Shown here piece by piece: positions 1 to 7,625 of a DNA stretch of 22,256 nucleotides. A program made the translations under genes and the position numbers. The notes beneath the pieces were generated by a model. It searched no databases. It saw nothing but the letters and a program-made list of their open reading frames with translations, and was not told the DNA's origin. How positions within the stretch are numbered: the first letter of the stretch is position 1; each line of letters opens with the position of its first letter. Origin of the DNA: CALCEB01 sp035531475 (GTDB lineage: Bacteria > Acidobacteriota > Terriglobia > UBA7540); NCBI GenBank assembly GCA_035531475.1, contig DATKST010000097.1, positions 1-22,256 on the forward strand, written 5' to 3'.

Positions 1-369
1 TGCCGTGAACTTGCGGGCGAAGCCCGCCGTGGACTGCGGTAGCGGCAGCTACCGCCTTCTCTCGTAAGCGGCGAACAAAGAGTAGACATCACCCACCCGA
101 GCACTGAGCGCCTGTAAAGAATTAAGTGGGACAGGTCACTATCCAGTTGCCCGGTCAAGGAGACAAGCCTTCACGGGAATGATGGTACCCACCAAAATGA
201 CGGTGCCAAGCAGGAATGGCGTACCAAGCGGAAATAGGTGCCTGGCGGAACGGCAACGACGGGAGCCTTATTTGTCTCCGGGATGCGGCCGCGGTTCCAG
301 GCTCGCACCAGTGGCCCAGGGGAACTTGCGGTGGAACTTGAAAACCACCCTGAAGCCGGGAAATAATGG
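1..369. other. Gene-free leader with two perfect hairpins
   Basis: I see no convincing gene here. Two perfect stem-loops lie at the left edge: a 6-bp stem with a GAA loop (13-18 with 22-27, GCGGGC/GCCCGC) and an 8-bp stem with a GGCA loop (36-43 with 48-55, GCGGTAGC/GCTACCGC). Neither is followed by a T-run, so they look more like a REP-type repeat or the end of a feature outside the window than a rho-independent terminator. The rest, up to the dinB start, is GC-rich and without a recognisable promoter. Confidence 0.5.
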
Positions 370-1563
370 ATGAGGTATTCTGTGACCATGACGCGCCAGA
401 TTCTGCATGTCGATATGGACGCTTTCTACGTCTCTGTTGAGGAGTTGGAGGACCCCTCACTCATCGGCAAGGCGGTGATTGTGGGCGGCGACCCGCGAGG
501 CCGTGGGGTGGTGGCATCGGCAAGTTACCATGCCCGTAAATTCGGAGTGCATTCGGCGATGCCGCTGCAACAGGCAAAGCGGCTTTGCCCCGGCGCCGTC
601 TTTCTGCGCGGGCGCTATGAGAAATACAGCGAGTATTCCCAAAAGCTGCATGATATCTTTCTGAGCTTCACGCCGGTGGTGGAGATGGTAAGCGTGGATG
701 AAGCCTATCTCGACCTCACGGGCTGCGAGCGGTTGCACGGTCCCATGCTGCGCGCTGCGGACACCTTGATCCGCGCTGTGAAACAGGCGACGGGATTGCG
801 TTGCTCCGTGGGCGCATCGGGATCGCACGTCGTTTCCAAGATTGCGTCAGACCAGGCCAAGCCACACGGTTTGCTCTGTATTTTTTCCGGCTGTGAGGCG
901 GCGTTTTTGGCGCCGCTGCCCATCCGCCGGATGCCGGGCGTGGGCAAGGTCAGCGAACCCAAGCTGCAGGCTGTGGGCATCAAGACGATTGGCGACGTGC
1001 AGCGGCAGAGCGCGGAAAAACTCCAGCAGCAGTTTGGCAAATTTGGAGAATGGCTTCATCGCAAGGCTTTCGGTCAGGATATTGAAGCCTACGCCTGGCA
1101 CGAAGAAGCTCGATCCCTCAGTCACGAGACTACTTTCGCCATCGACGTCGCCGATCTCGAAACCATTCAGCAAACCCTTTCCGGGCTTTCACAGCGTCTG
1201 GGCCACCGCCTGCGGAGCCACGGTTACATGGCTCGCACTATCGGGCTGAAGCTGCGCTACGCGAGCTTTGAAACCGTATCGCGGGAACACACGCTTCCCC
1301 AAGCGTCGGATTTCGATCATGAGATTTATGAGGCCGCCCTCGAACTGTTCCGGGCCACCTACGAGCGCAACCAGAAGGTCCGGCTGCTCGGCGTGCGTGC
1401 TTCAAATCTGGTGGCGGAAGCGCGGCAGGCCGGGCTGCTCGATGCCGAACGTGACCTTAAGATGGGCCGGGCGCTCAAAACCGCCGATCAATTGCGGGAT
1501 CGATTCGGGTTTGAAGTCGTGCGGTTGGCGCGATCTTTAGAAAAGGGAAAACAACGTGAATAG
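370..1563 (+). CDS. dinB: DNA polymerase IV (Y-family translesion polymerase)
   Basis: Error-prone polymerase that bypasses DNA lesions and is usually tied to the SOS response. Numbering from the start at 370, the N-terminal palm motif HVDMDAFYVSVE carries metal ligand Asp15 and a Tyr (Y20) at the steric-gate position, where E. coli DinB has Phe13. The catalytic motif SVDEAYLDLTG gives Asp110 and Glu111. A helix-hairpin-helix thumb (MPGVGKVSEPKLQAVG, about residue 190-210) and a little-finger domain follow. At 397 aa it is about 45 aa longer than the E. coli enzyme, mostly at the C-terminus. An ATG at 388 would give MTRQILHVDMD, closer to family starts, and is an equally good choice; neither has a strong ribosome binding site. 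I saw no clear LexA box upstream. It ends 78 bp before the first kinase-like gene and may or may not be cotranscribed. Confidence 0.95.
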   Translation: MRYSVTMTRQILHVDMDAFYVSVEELEDPSLIGKAVIVGGDPRGRGVVASASYHARKFGVHSAMPLQQAKRLCPGAVFLRGRYEKYSEYSQKLHDIFLSFTPVVEMVSVDEAYLDLTGCERLHGPMLRAADTLIRAVKQATGLRCSVGASGSHVVSKIASDQAKPHGLLCIFSGCEAAFLAPLPIRRMPGVGKVSEPKLQAVGIKTIGDVQRQSAEKLQQQFGKFGEWLHRKAFGQDIEAYAWHEEARSLSHETTFAIDVADLETIQQTLSGLSQRLGHRLRSHGYMARTIGLKLRYASFETVSREHTLPQASDFDHEIYEAALELFRATYERNQKVRLLGVRASNLVAEARQAGLLDAERDLKMGRALKTADQLRDRFGFEVVRLARSLEKGKQRE

Positions 1564-1641
1564 TGGCCGCCTTTCCCACGGCCAACGGTTATGATACCTT
1601 CTTAAATTCGCAGGTTTTGGGCCATAGCAAGGGAGTCACCA

Positions 1642-2325
1642 TTGAAAAGGTACGGCGAGCATCGATTTCCTGGAAAGCTATTCGTGGTTGAGGGCATTGA
1701 CGGGTCCGGCAAGTCCACCCAGATCATGCTCCTCAATGAGTGGTTGAAGTCGGAAGGCTACGGGGTGGTGTTCAGCGAATGGAACTCATCGCCGCTGGTC
1801 CGGGACATCACGCGGCGGGGCAAGAAGAAGCAAATGCTGGCACCCTCCACCTTCAGCCTGATCCACGCCACCGACTTCGCCGATCGCATGGAGCACAACA
1901 TCATTCCGCTGCTCAAGGCAGGCGCGGTGGTGCTGTGCGACCGCTATATCTATACGGCTTTCGCCCGCGATGTGGTGCGCGGCATGGAACCCAAATGGGT
2001 CCGCGAGCTCTATGCCTTCGCCGTCAAGCCCACCGTGGCCTTTTATTTTCGCGTCTCGCTGGAAGTGGCGATGAAGCGCATCCTGGTGGGCCGGAAAGGA
2101 TTCAAGTATTACGAGGCGGGCATGGATCTTGACCTGAGTGAGAATCCCGATGAGAGTTTCCGCCTTTTTCAGGGACGGATTTTGGACGAATACGAAAAGA
2201 TGATCGCGGAGTTTGACTTGATGGTGATCGACGCAGCCTTGCCGATCGAGGCGCAGCAATCTCAAATGCGCCAGATTGTCAGGGGGCGGCTGACCCAAGC
2301 CAAGAGGTTGAGGGTAGCGCCTTGA
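1642..2325 (+). CDS. Thymidylate-kinase-like P-loop kinase, first of a tandem pair
   Basis: A P-loop nucleoside-monophosphate kinase of the thymidylate kinase superfamily; dTMP to dTDP phosphorylation is the likeliest reaction but substrate is not proven. Walker A is GIDGSGKST (residues 18-26, Lys24). The DR[YH] motif is D100-R101-Y102 in VVLCDRYIY, and residues 130-160 hold a LID-like region with GRKGFKYYEAGMDL. The usual TREPG element after strand 2 is replaced by FSEWNSSP. The 227-aa length suits the family. The TTG start at 1642 is supported by AAGGGAG at 1629-1635, six bases upstream. The stop overlaps the start of the next gene, so the two paralogues should be translated together. Because the substrate-recognition region is unusual, I do not assign tmk as the housekeeping gene. 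Confidence 0.85.
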   Translation: MKRYGEHRFPGKLFVVEGIDGSGKSTQIMLLNEWLKSEGYGVVFSEWNSSPLVRDITRRGKKKQMLAPSTFSLIHATDFADRMEHNIIPLLKAGAVVLCDRYIYTAFARDVVRGMEPKWVRELYAFAVKPTVAFYFRVSLEVAMKRILVGRKGFKYYEAGMDLDLSENPDESFRLFQGRILDEYEKMIAEFDLMVIDAALPIEAQQSQMRQIVRGRLTQAKRLRVAP

Positions 2326-3125
2326 GAGAAACTTACGGAGTTCTTTTACCAGGAATCGATCTGGCCGATTTAACCGGAAAGTTGATCGTGATCGAAGGGA
2401 CGGACGGCGTGGGCCGCTCGACCCAGCTTCATCTGCTCAGGCCGTGGCTTGAACAGCAAGGCCACGCCGTGGTGGACACCGGCATCACCCGCTCAGAACT
2501 GGCCGGGAAAGGCATCAAGAAAGCCAAGGAGGGCCACACCCTGGGCCGTATTACTTTGACCTTGTTCTATGCCACGGATTTTGCCGACCGGCTGAAGAAC
2601 CAGATCATTCCCGCCCTGCGCGCCGGCTTTGTGGTGCTCACCGACCGATATATTTATTCGCTCATGGCGCGAGCCATGGTGCGCGGGCTCGACCCAGCCT
2701 GGATTCGCAACATTTATAGTTACGCTCTGAAGCCGGACGCGGTGTTCTATCTCCGTATTGGGGTGGATGACCTGATTCCTCGCGTCGTCTTTTCGCGAGG
2801 CTTCGACTACTGGGAATCGGGCATGGACCTTCACCCCAGCGAGGATATGTATGAAAGTTTCCGCAAGTATCAGAGTTCGCTTCTGGCGCAGTTTGACACG
2901 CTGGCGCAAGAATACGATTTTGAGGTAATCGATGCTTCAGCGGACGTCCGGACCATCTTCACGCAACTTCAGTCGGGCATCGCCCGGGTGCTGGACGGAA
3001 GGATTCGGGAACGCTTCGCTGCTCCGGAGGCGGGTTCCAGCGAAAAACCGAGGCCGGCTGGATCTCCGGTGATCGAAGTGAAGGAACGAATTCCTGCTCC
3101 GGCCGTCGCAGCAACTGAAGATTAA
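2322..3125 (+). CDS. Thymidylate-kinase-like paralogue with altered Walker A (Lys to Arg)
   Basis: A clear paralogue of the preceding gene: both share ATDFADR, the VVL-x-DRYIY motif, and the GMDL-x-x-SE segment in the LID region. The P-loop reads GTDGVGRST (residues 26-34), so the phosphate-binding Lys is Arg32; the codon is CGC, clearly Arg. D108-R109-Y110 is intact. The 267-aa protein has a C-terminal tail of about 40 residues rich in Pro, Ala and Glu that the first copy lacks. It starts with TTG at 2322, sharing TTGA with the upstream stop, which implies translational coupling. It may be a weakly active kinase, or a regulatory or structural partner forming a heterodimer with the first copy; that is inference. 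Divergent but active kinase is the main alternative. Confidence 0.8.
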   Translation: MRETYGVLLPGIDLADLTGKLIVIEGTDGVGRSTQLHLLRPWLEQQGHAVVDTGITRSELAGKGIKKAKEGHTLGRITLTLFYATDFADRLKNQIIPALRAGFVVLTDRYIYSLMARAMVRGLDPAWIRNIYSYALKPDAVFYLRIGVDDLIPRVVFSRGFDYWESGMDLHPSEDMYESFRKYQSSLLAQFDTLAQEYDFEVIDASADVRTIFTQLQSGIARVLDGRIRERFAAPEAGSSEKPRPAGSPVIEVKERIPAPAVAATED

Positions 3126-3133
3126 CCCCAATA

Positions 3134-3150
3134 CTGTTCAGACAAGGGGA
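3134..3150 (+). repeat. 17-bp direct repeat, copy 1
   Basis: CTGTTCAGACAAGGGGA lies 8 bp after the second kinase-like gene. A copy with one mismatch occurs at 7014-7030 after the P450 gene, in both cases just upstream of a GC-rich inverted repeat. A shorter core, CTGTTCAGA, also occurs at 6860-6868. It may be a border of an interspersed repeat. Confidence 0.5.
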
Positions 3151-3184
3151 GCCTCATGATCTTGATGTCAGAGGCGTCGCCTGA

Positions 3185-3236
3185 CCCCTCACCCCGGCCC
3201 TCTCCCCGCAAGCGGGGAGAGGGCCGGGGTGAGGGG
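3185..3236. repeat. Perfect 25-bp palindrome (REP-like)
   Basis: Two 25-bp arms (3185-3209 and 3212-3236) are exact reverse complements separated by AA, in the gap between the kinase pair and the MFS gene. The left arm begins CCCCTCACCCCGG. GC-rich palindromes of this kind are scattered through many bacterial genomes. No T-run follows either arm, so it is not a classical rho-independent terminator, although the hairpin could stop transcription or stabilise the upstream mRNA. Confidence 0.8.
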
Positions 3237-3290
3237 GTGCGAGAATGCGTGAGCGAACTTACAAGACGCTGCACTTAGACTCCAGAAATC

Positions 3291-4544
3291 ATGGGCCAAC
3301 TTCCATCACCCGCCGTGACCGTACCCTCCAAGCCGGCGTGGTTCAACCGCAATGTGGTGGGCATGGGCTTGGTCAGCCTGCTTTCCGACATCGGCCATGA
3401 AATGGTCACGGCTTTGCTGCCAGGGTTCCTGACCGTGCTGGGTCTTTCAGCCGTGACCTTGGGCGCCATCGAGGGAATTTCGGATTCGACGGCGAGCTTC
3501 GTGAAGCTGGGCGGCGGATGGCTGTCAGACCGGCTGATCCGGCGCAAGCCATTGGCGGTGAGCGGCTACTTGCTGACCGGACTCACCAACGGTCTGCTTG
3601 CTCTGGCGCGGGGATGGCCGCTGATCTTGTTTGCACGCACCACCGGATGGTTCGGACGAGGCTTGCGCAGTCCGGCTCGCAAAGCCATTCTGGCGTCTTC
3701 GGTGGCGGCAGAGGACCGGGGCAAAGCGTTCGGGTTTGAGCGGGCCGGGGATACGATTGGCGCCATTATCGGGCCGCTGCTGAGCGTGGCCCTGCTCGCT
3801 CATTTTGAAGCGCGACATGTGGGCGCTGACCTGGCCTTCCGCCGGGTTTTCCTCATCAGTTTGATTCCCGGGGTGGGAGCGGCGCTGGCTTTTGGCGGAA
3901 TGATCGTGGAGAGCCCCCGCTCGCCGGTTCCCCGAAAGTTCTTGAGCGCATTCCGAAGCTGGCCCGCTCCTTTCTGGCGGTTTCTGATGGGGGTTGGACT
4001 CTTTGGAATGGGCGATTACGCCCGCGCCATGATGATCCTGGCTGCCACCGTGCTCCTGACTCCCCGCTTCGGTATGGCGCGAGCCGCAGCGGTGGCGGCA
4101 ATGCTTTACGTGGTGCATAACGTCTTCTACGCGGCCGCTTCCTATCCAATCGGAGCGGTATCGGACCGCATCGGCCGCCGCGGCCTGCTGGCTGCCGGCT
4201 ACGGCTGTGGTGGACTTGCGGCGGCCGGATTTGCCGGAGCATTTTACGCCGCGCTGCGTGGCATTCCTTTCCTACTTCTGCTGTTTGCCCTGGCGGGAAT
4301 TTCCGTGGCCGTTTATGACTCGCTGGAGGACGCCATCACTGCGGATCTGGTTGCCGATGAGGTCCGCCACGGATCCGCATTCGGCTTGTTGGGCGCGGTC
4401 AACGGCGTGGGGGATCTCCTGGCCAGTGTCTTGGTGGGTTTGCTCTGGTCAAGAGTTTCACCGGTCCTCGCGTTCCTGTATGGAGCGCTGTGCATGGCCG
4501 CCGGCGCCGGAGTTGTCGTCTGGAGTGGCCGCAGTGAATTTTGA
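3291..4544 (+). CDS. MFS transporter
   Basis: A 417-aa inner-membrane major facilitator superfamily permease with about 12 hydrophobic segments. The MFS motif A is present in the loop between helices 2 and 3 (GGWLSDRLIRRK, residues 75-86), and its counterpart in the second half is GAVSDRIGRRG near residue 290. The first helix contains SLLSDIGHEM, typical of a subgroup of uncharacterised MFS proteins. The substrate cannot be predicted, and the neighbours (kinase pair, SET protein) do not help. It begins with ATG at 3291, without a strong ribosome binding site, and stands alone on the plus strand, facing the minus-strand SET gene. Confidence 0.9.
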   Translation: MGQLPSPAVTVPSKPAWFNRNVVGMGLVSLLSDIGHEMVTALLPGFLTVLGLSAVTLGAIEGISDSTASFVKLGGGWLSDRLIRRKPLAVSGYLLTGLTNGLLALARGWPLILFARTTGWFGRGLRSPARKAILASSVAAEDRGKAFGFERAGDTIGAIIGPLLSVALLAHFEARHVGADLAFRRVFLISLIPGVGAALAFGGMIVESPRSPVPRKFLSAFRSWPAPFWRFLMGVGLFGMGDYARAMMILAATVLLTPRFGMARAAAVAAMLYVVHNVFYAAASYPIGAVSDRIGRRGLLAAGYGCGGLAAAGFAGAFYAALRGIPFLLLLFALAGISVAVYDSLEDAITADLVADEVRHGSAFGLLGAVNGVGDLLASVLVGLLWSRVSPVLAFLYGALCMAAGAGVVVWSGRSEF

Positions 4545-4581
4545 CGGCAGAGCACGGTTTGAGGTCCCACGCCAGTTGACG

Positions 4582-5028
4582 TCATTTGATGTTAATCGTC
4601 CCCCGGCACTGTTTTGAGCCGCATCGGCAGATCATCGTGTCGTCGGTATCATCGTAGTTATAATCGATGGTCAATTCCTCGCCTTTTTCGATCCAGCGCC
4701 GGCTGAAATAGAGGATATGTCCTTTCAGGATTCGCGTTGCCAGGTTTGGACAGCACGAGTGATTGATGAGCTCAGCGCCTGATCCTCCCACCGCGCCGTC
4801 GATCATCCATTTCTTATTGAGGATGAAAAGGTACAGGGACTCCTCAAGGCGCTTCTCATCTTCCTGGGGAACCCGCTCGCCGGTGTATTCGATGACTTTC
4901 CGCCCCGGCGGAATCCTCTGCCCGGCATAGACGCCCCGGCCTTGGATTTTCGAGCGGCCCACCTTTAGCTTGAAACAACTGTACCTTGGGTCAATTTTTG
5001 CGGTCTCGCTTTGCTTCGGGTTTCCCAT
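4582..5028 (-). CDS. SET-domain protein (putative lysine methyltransferase)
   Basis: A single-domain 148-aa SET protein, expected to transfer a methyl group from S-adenosylmethionine to protein lysine. Visible motifs: RGVYAGQRIPPG with EYTGERV at the N-terminus, NHSCCPN (residues 89-95) and ELTIDY (118-123), which form the pseudoknot around the cofactor and active site with Tyr123 as the expected catalytic residue. A post-SET cluster CRCGSKQC (Cys134, 136, 141), with Cys92 or Cys93, could bind zinc as in eukaryotic SET enzymes. There is no N-terminal targeting sequence. The ATG is preceded by GGAGG three bases upstream, close but usable. Small SET proteins occur in several bacterial phyla, mostly without known substrates. 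The gene is convergent with the MFS gene. Confidence 0.9.
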   Translation of the reverse strand: MGNPKQSETAKIDPRYSCFKLKVGRSKIQGRGVYAGQRIPPGRKVIEYTGERVPQEDEKRLEESLYLFILNKKWMIDGAVGGSGAELINHSCCPNLATRILKGHILYFSRRWIEKGEELTIDYNYDDTDDTMICRCGSKQCRGTINIK

Positions 5029-5254
5029 GCGCCTCCGGGCAGTCCATTTAATGCTTCATTTTCATCCACCGCGCCCGCCGCTTCCTGTCGCCGGGGCCGC
5101 GTAGCATAAGATTTCCAATTGTCGCGGAATTGGGTCTGTCCGCGCAAGGGCGCAGGAGCAACTTCGAAAGGGCTCGTACTAAAGCAGGATCGGGGAACTT
5201 TGCGGTGGCCAGCGGCAGTCGATTCGTAGTATGTTGCTAGGAAAACCTATTCGC

Positions 5255-5331
5255 GCGCCTGTAGCTCAGTTGGATAGAGCGGCAGACTTCGAATCTGTAG
5301 GTCGGGGGTTCGAGTCCCTCCAGGCGCGCCA
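5255..5331 (+). tRNA. tRNA-Arg (anticodon TCG)
   Basis: A complete cloverleaf with encoded CCA. The acceptor stem GCGCCTG (5255-5261) pairs perfectly with CAGGCGC (5321-5327), with discriminator G5328 followed by CCA. The D-stem is GCTC/GAGC, the anticodon stem GCAGA/TCTGT has one G-T pair, the anticodon loop is CTTCGAA with TCG at 5289-5291, and the T-arm is GGGGG-TTCGAGT-CCCTC. TCG reads CGA and, by wobble, other CGN arginine codons. No obvious phage integration scar lies at the 3' end. Confidence 0.95.
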
Positions 5332-5450
5332 TGATCCTGCTACGGTTTTGCACGTCATCCCGGCAATTCCTTGGCGAGTGTCCGGTGCAGTATTTCTTCC
5401 GCTCAGCCTCTTCTTGTCATCTTGTTCTGGCCATACAAACAAGTTCCAAT

Positions 5451-5480
5451 TTGGCGCATCCTATTGGCACATGATAAAAT
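5451..5480 (+). promoter_or_regulatory. Candidate promoter of the P450 gene
   Basis: A -35-like TTGGCG (5451-5456) and a -10-like TAAAAT (5475-5480) are 18 bp apart, and TG at 5472-5473 makes an extended -10. This would start transcription about 35-40 bases before the P450 ATG. It is a by-eye match to the sigma-70 consensus. Confidence 0.35.
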
Positions 5481-5524
5481 CTATAGATCTCGACCACATT
5501 CCGAAGGCAGATGGAGATTGATGA

Positions 5525-6856
5525 ATGGGAACCGCCACGCTACCTCCCGGCCCGAAGGGCAACTTTTTGCTGGGATCTCTGAATGAGATTCGCCGGGACG
5601 AACTCGATTTCCTCACGCATTGCGTGAAGGAGTATGGCGACGTGTGTTACGTTCGCGTCGTCAATATACCGGCTTACATTGTCAGCAATCCGGACGACAT
5701 TGAGACCGTTCTGATCACCAAGAACAGCAATTTCATCAAATCCGTTTTTCTGAAGGAAAGCCGCGCCCTCCTTGGGCAGGGGTTGTTGACCAGCGAGGGA
5801 AGCTTCTGGCTCCGCCAGCGCCGTCTGCTCCAGCCCGCATTTCATCATTCGCGGATCGCCGGTTACGCGAAAACCATGATGGAATATACGGACCGGATGC
5901 TTGAATCCTGGAAGGACGGAGAGGTTCGCGACATCCATGAGGACATGACCAACTTGACGATGGAGATTATTTCTCAGGTGCTCTTGGGGAATGATATTTC
6001 GTCGGACACGCGCGAGGCTGGAGAAGCGCTCCGCATCTTTTTTGACCAGTTTGATGACCGCTTTGGCCTTTACGTGATTCCCGATTGGCTTCCTACGCCC
6101 GGCAATATCCGCTATCGCAATGCCATTCGGCGGCTCAACCAGATCGTCGGGCGCGTCATTCATGAGCGGCTCACCCAGAGTGGCGACCGCGGCGATATTC
6201 TTTCTTCCCTCTTGCGAGTCCAGGACGAAGATGGCACGCGAATGACGGAGAATCAGGTGCGAGACGAAGTAATGACCCTTTTCTTTACGGGTCACGAAAC
6301 CACGGCGCTGGCGCTCTCCTGGACCTGGTACCTCCTCGCGCAACACCCGGAGGTGGTGGCCAAGCTCTCTGAGGAGCTCGGCACGGTGCTTGCGGGCCGC
6401 GCCCCGACTACGGAGGATATTCCCAAGCTCACCTATACCGATTGGATCGTGAAGGAATCTCTGCGCCTTTACCCACCGGCCTATGGCATTGTTCGTGAGT
6501 CGTTGAATGATGTTGAAATTGGCGGGTACACGATTCCCAAGGGCGCCACCGTAGCTATTTTTCAGTGGTCCGTCCACCGCGACCCGCGCTACTACGAAGA
6601 CCCGGAGGTGTTTCGGCCCGAGCGATGGGACAATAATTTCGCGAAAAGCCTTCCACGCTGCGCCTATATTCCTTTCGGCGCGGGCCCGCGCATCTGCATC
6701 GGCAACACCTTTGCCCTCACCGAAGTGGCGCTGCTGCTTGCCACGATCGCCCAAAAATTCCAGGTCACGCTCGCCCCCAATCACAAGGTAGCGCTCAGCC
6801 CTTCGCTCACGTTGCGCCCTCGCAAGGGGATCAAGGTGAGGCTGAAAAAGCTCTAG
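5525..6856 (+). CDS. Cytochrome P450
   Basis: A 443-aa soluble haem-thiolate monooxygenase without an N-terminal membrane anchor. It begins with the proline-rich LPPGPKGNFLLG. The C-helix carries WLRQRR (residues 95-100). The I-helix oxygen-activation motif is FTGHETT (254-260), with Gly-His in place of the common Gly-Gly or Ala-Gly. The K-helix ExxR is E311-S-L-R314, the region FRPERW is near 363-368, and the haem-binding loop FGAGPRICIG gives ligand Cys391. This architecture resembles fatty-acid or terpenoid hydroxylases of the CYP4/CYP102-like bacterial group; the substrate is unknown. The ATG at 5525 has GGAG eight bases upstream. No ferredoxin or reductase gene lies nearby, so electrons must come from partners elsewhere. 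It appears monocistronic. Confidence 0.95.
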   Translation: MGTATLPPGPKGNFLLGSLNEIRRDELDFLTHCVKEYGDVCYVRVVNIPAYIVSNPDDIETVLITKNSNFIKSVFLKESRALLGQGLLTSEGSFWLRQRRLLQPAFHHSRIAGYAKTMMEYTDRMLESWKDGEVRDIHEDMTNLTMEIISQVLLGNDISSDTREAGEALRIFFDQFDDRFGLYVIPDWLPTPGNIRYRNAIRRLNQIVGRVIHERLTQSGDRGDILSSLLRVQDEDGTRMTENQVRDEVMTLFFTGHETTALALSWTWYLLAQHPEVVAKLSEELGTVLAGRAPTTEDIPKLTYTDWIVKESLRLYPPAYGIVRESLNDVEIGGYTIPKGATVAIFQWSVHRDPRYYEDPEVFRPERWDNNFAKSLPRCAYIPFGAGPRICIGNTFALTEVALLLATIAQKFQVTLAPNHKVALSPSLTLRPRKGIKVRLKKL

Positions 6857-7013
6857 GGCCTGTTCAGAAATAACTGTTCCATCTTAACAACCGGCACCCC
6901 TCACCCGCCGCTTTGCGCCTGCGGAATTGCCAGACCATGCGCCCGCTGCGCTACAAGGGCGACTTGGTGGTTTCCGAGTAAGACATCGCGAATAATCCTG
7001 GGTATGCGCATTC

Positions 7014-7030
7014 CTGTTCAGATAAGGGGA
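7014..7030 (+). repeat. 17-bp direct repeat, copy 2
   Basis: CTGTTCAGATAAGGGGA differs by one base from the copy at 3134-3150. As there, a GC-rich inverted repeat follows at once. Confidence 0.5.
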
Positions 7031-7036
7031 TGACTC

Positions 7037-7061
7037 GTAGGGGCGACCCTGGTGGTCGCCC
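7037..7061 (+). repeat. GC-rich interspersed repeat unit, copy 1
   Basis: A 25-bp unit beginning GTAGGGGCGACC with internal arms GGGCGACC/GGTCGCCC (7041-7048, 7054-7061). Its reverse complement recurs at 14869-14893 with one mismatch, and more loosely at 13474-13497. All three copies are intergenic. Confidence 0.7.
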
Positions 7062-7080
7062 ACGGGCGGGCACCAGGCCC

Positions 7081-7180
7081 ATAAGCGCTAAGATAGGAAG
7101 ACTTCCGCGCAGAAATACTCCATTTAGCGGGCCTTTTCTTCCGCAGAAATTGAGGCATCTTACCTTATCTTAGCGCTTAT
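7081..7180. repeat. Inverted repeat with 15-bp identical arms (possible MITE)
   Basis: ATAAGCGCTAAGATA at 7081-7095 is exactly reverse-complemented at 7166-7180, enclosing 70 bp without coding capacity. The enclosed region holds two similar direct segments, CTTCCGCGCAGAAAT and CTTCCGCAGAAAT. Outside the arms the flanks carry related GCACCA-x-GCCC segments (7070-7080 and 7183-7193). It could be a small non-autonomous transposable element; no target-site duplication is clear. Confidence 0.55.
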
Positions 7181-7285
7181 AAGCACCAAGCCCGCCCCTA
7201 CAGCGCGTGGGAATCAAGGCTCCAACGGGATAGCTGGCTAAGTGAACCGTGCCGGGGTGCGGCGCGGGACGAGCCGCCGGTGCAA

Positions 7286-7624
7286 TCAACCTTTGGCCAG
7301 CTTGGCAGCAAGGGTAAGGAGAAGTTTCCGGTCGTTCCTGCTCATCCCGTCGAAAAGCTTCACCAGCTTCCTGGCGGATTCGGAGATCGGTGGATGGGAA
7401 TTGACCGGAGGCTTGTGGGGGTGCCCGGAGTCTGGATAGAGAATTTGATAAGCTTCCATCCCCATCGACTCAGCGAACTTTTCAAGGGTCTGCAGGGTCG
7501 GTGAGGTATATCCTCCCTCGACGCGGGAAATGTAAGATCTCAAGAGCCCGCAGCGGCGTTCGATATCACCTTGAGACAAACCTTTTGCAAGTCGCAGAGC
7601 TCTAAGCTTTTTTCCTATTTGCAT
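7286..7624 (-). CDS. XRE-family transcriptional regulator
   Basis: A 112-aa DNA-binding protein with an N-terminal Cro/C1-type helix-turn-helix over roughly residues 3-58 (KKLRALRLAKGLSQGDIERR, then SYISRVEGGYTSPTL). The remaining 50 residues contain HPPISESARKLVKLFDGMS and a short helical end (LLLTLAAKLAKG). There is no peptidase or sensor domain. It lies after the SIS gene on the same strand but has its own AT-rich upstream region, so separate transcription and autoregulation are likely. Small XRE proteins of this form are common and their targets cannot be guessed. Confidence 0.85.
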   Translation of the reverse strand: MQIGKKLRALRLAKGLSQGDIERRCGLLRSYISRVEGGYTSPTLQTLEKFAESMGMEAYQILYPDSGHPHKPPVNSHPPISESARKLVKLFDGMSRNDRKLLLTLAAKLAKG

Positions 7625-7625
7625 A

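Larger units (their letters stand above)
6857..7285. other. Gene-free repeat block
   Basis: No coding sequence is supported. From left to right there is a CTGTTCAGA core (6860-6868), the second copy of the 17-bp repeat (7014-7030), a 25-bp GC-rich unit (7037-7061) and an inverted repeat with 15-bp identical arms (7081-7095 and 7166-7180). The outer right border reads CGCCCCTAC (7193-7201), the complement of the left unit's GTAGGGGCG. The whole looks like a composite of nested non-coding repeats. Confidence 0.55.

Noticed and set aside
179..373. Small plus-strand frame before dinB, and opposing frames in 155-460
   Set aside because: No recognisable protein features or ribosome binding site; composition is typical of chance frames in GC-rich DNA.
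3185..3236. Rho-independent terminator of the kinase pair
   Set aside because: The palindrome is far longer than usual, lacks a following T-run and resembles dispersed repeats, so it is listed as a repeat.
5231..5521. 96-codon frame containing VAQLDRAADFESVGRG
   Set aside because: This is the well-known spurious translation of a tRNA gene; the motif is read straight from tRNA-Arg.
5540..6784. 414-codon minus-strand frame inside the P450 gene
   Set aside because: The plus strand has all P450 motifs in order; the opposite frame is a codon-bias shadow.
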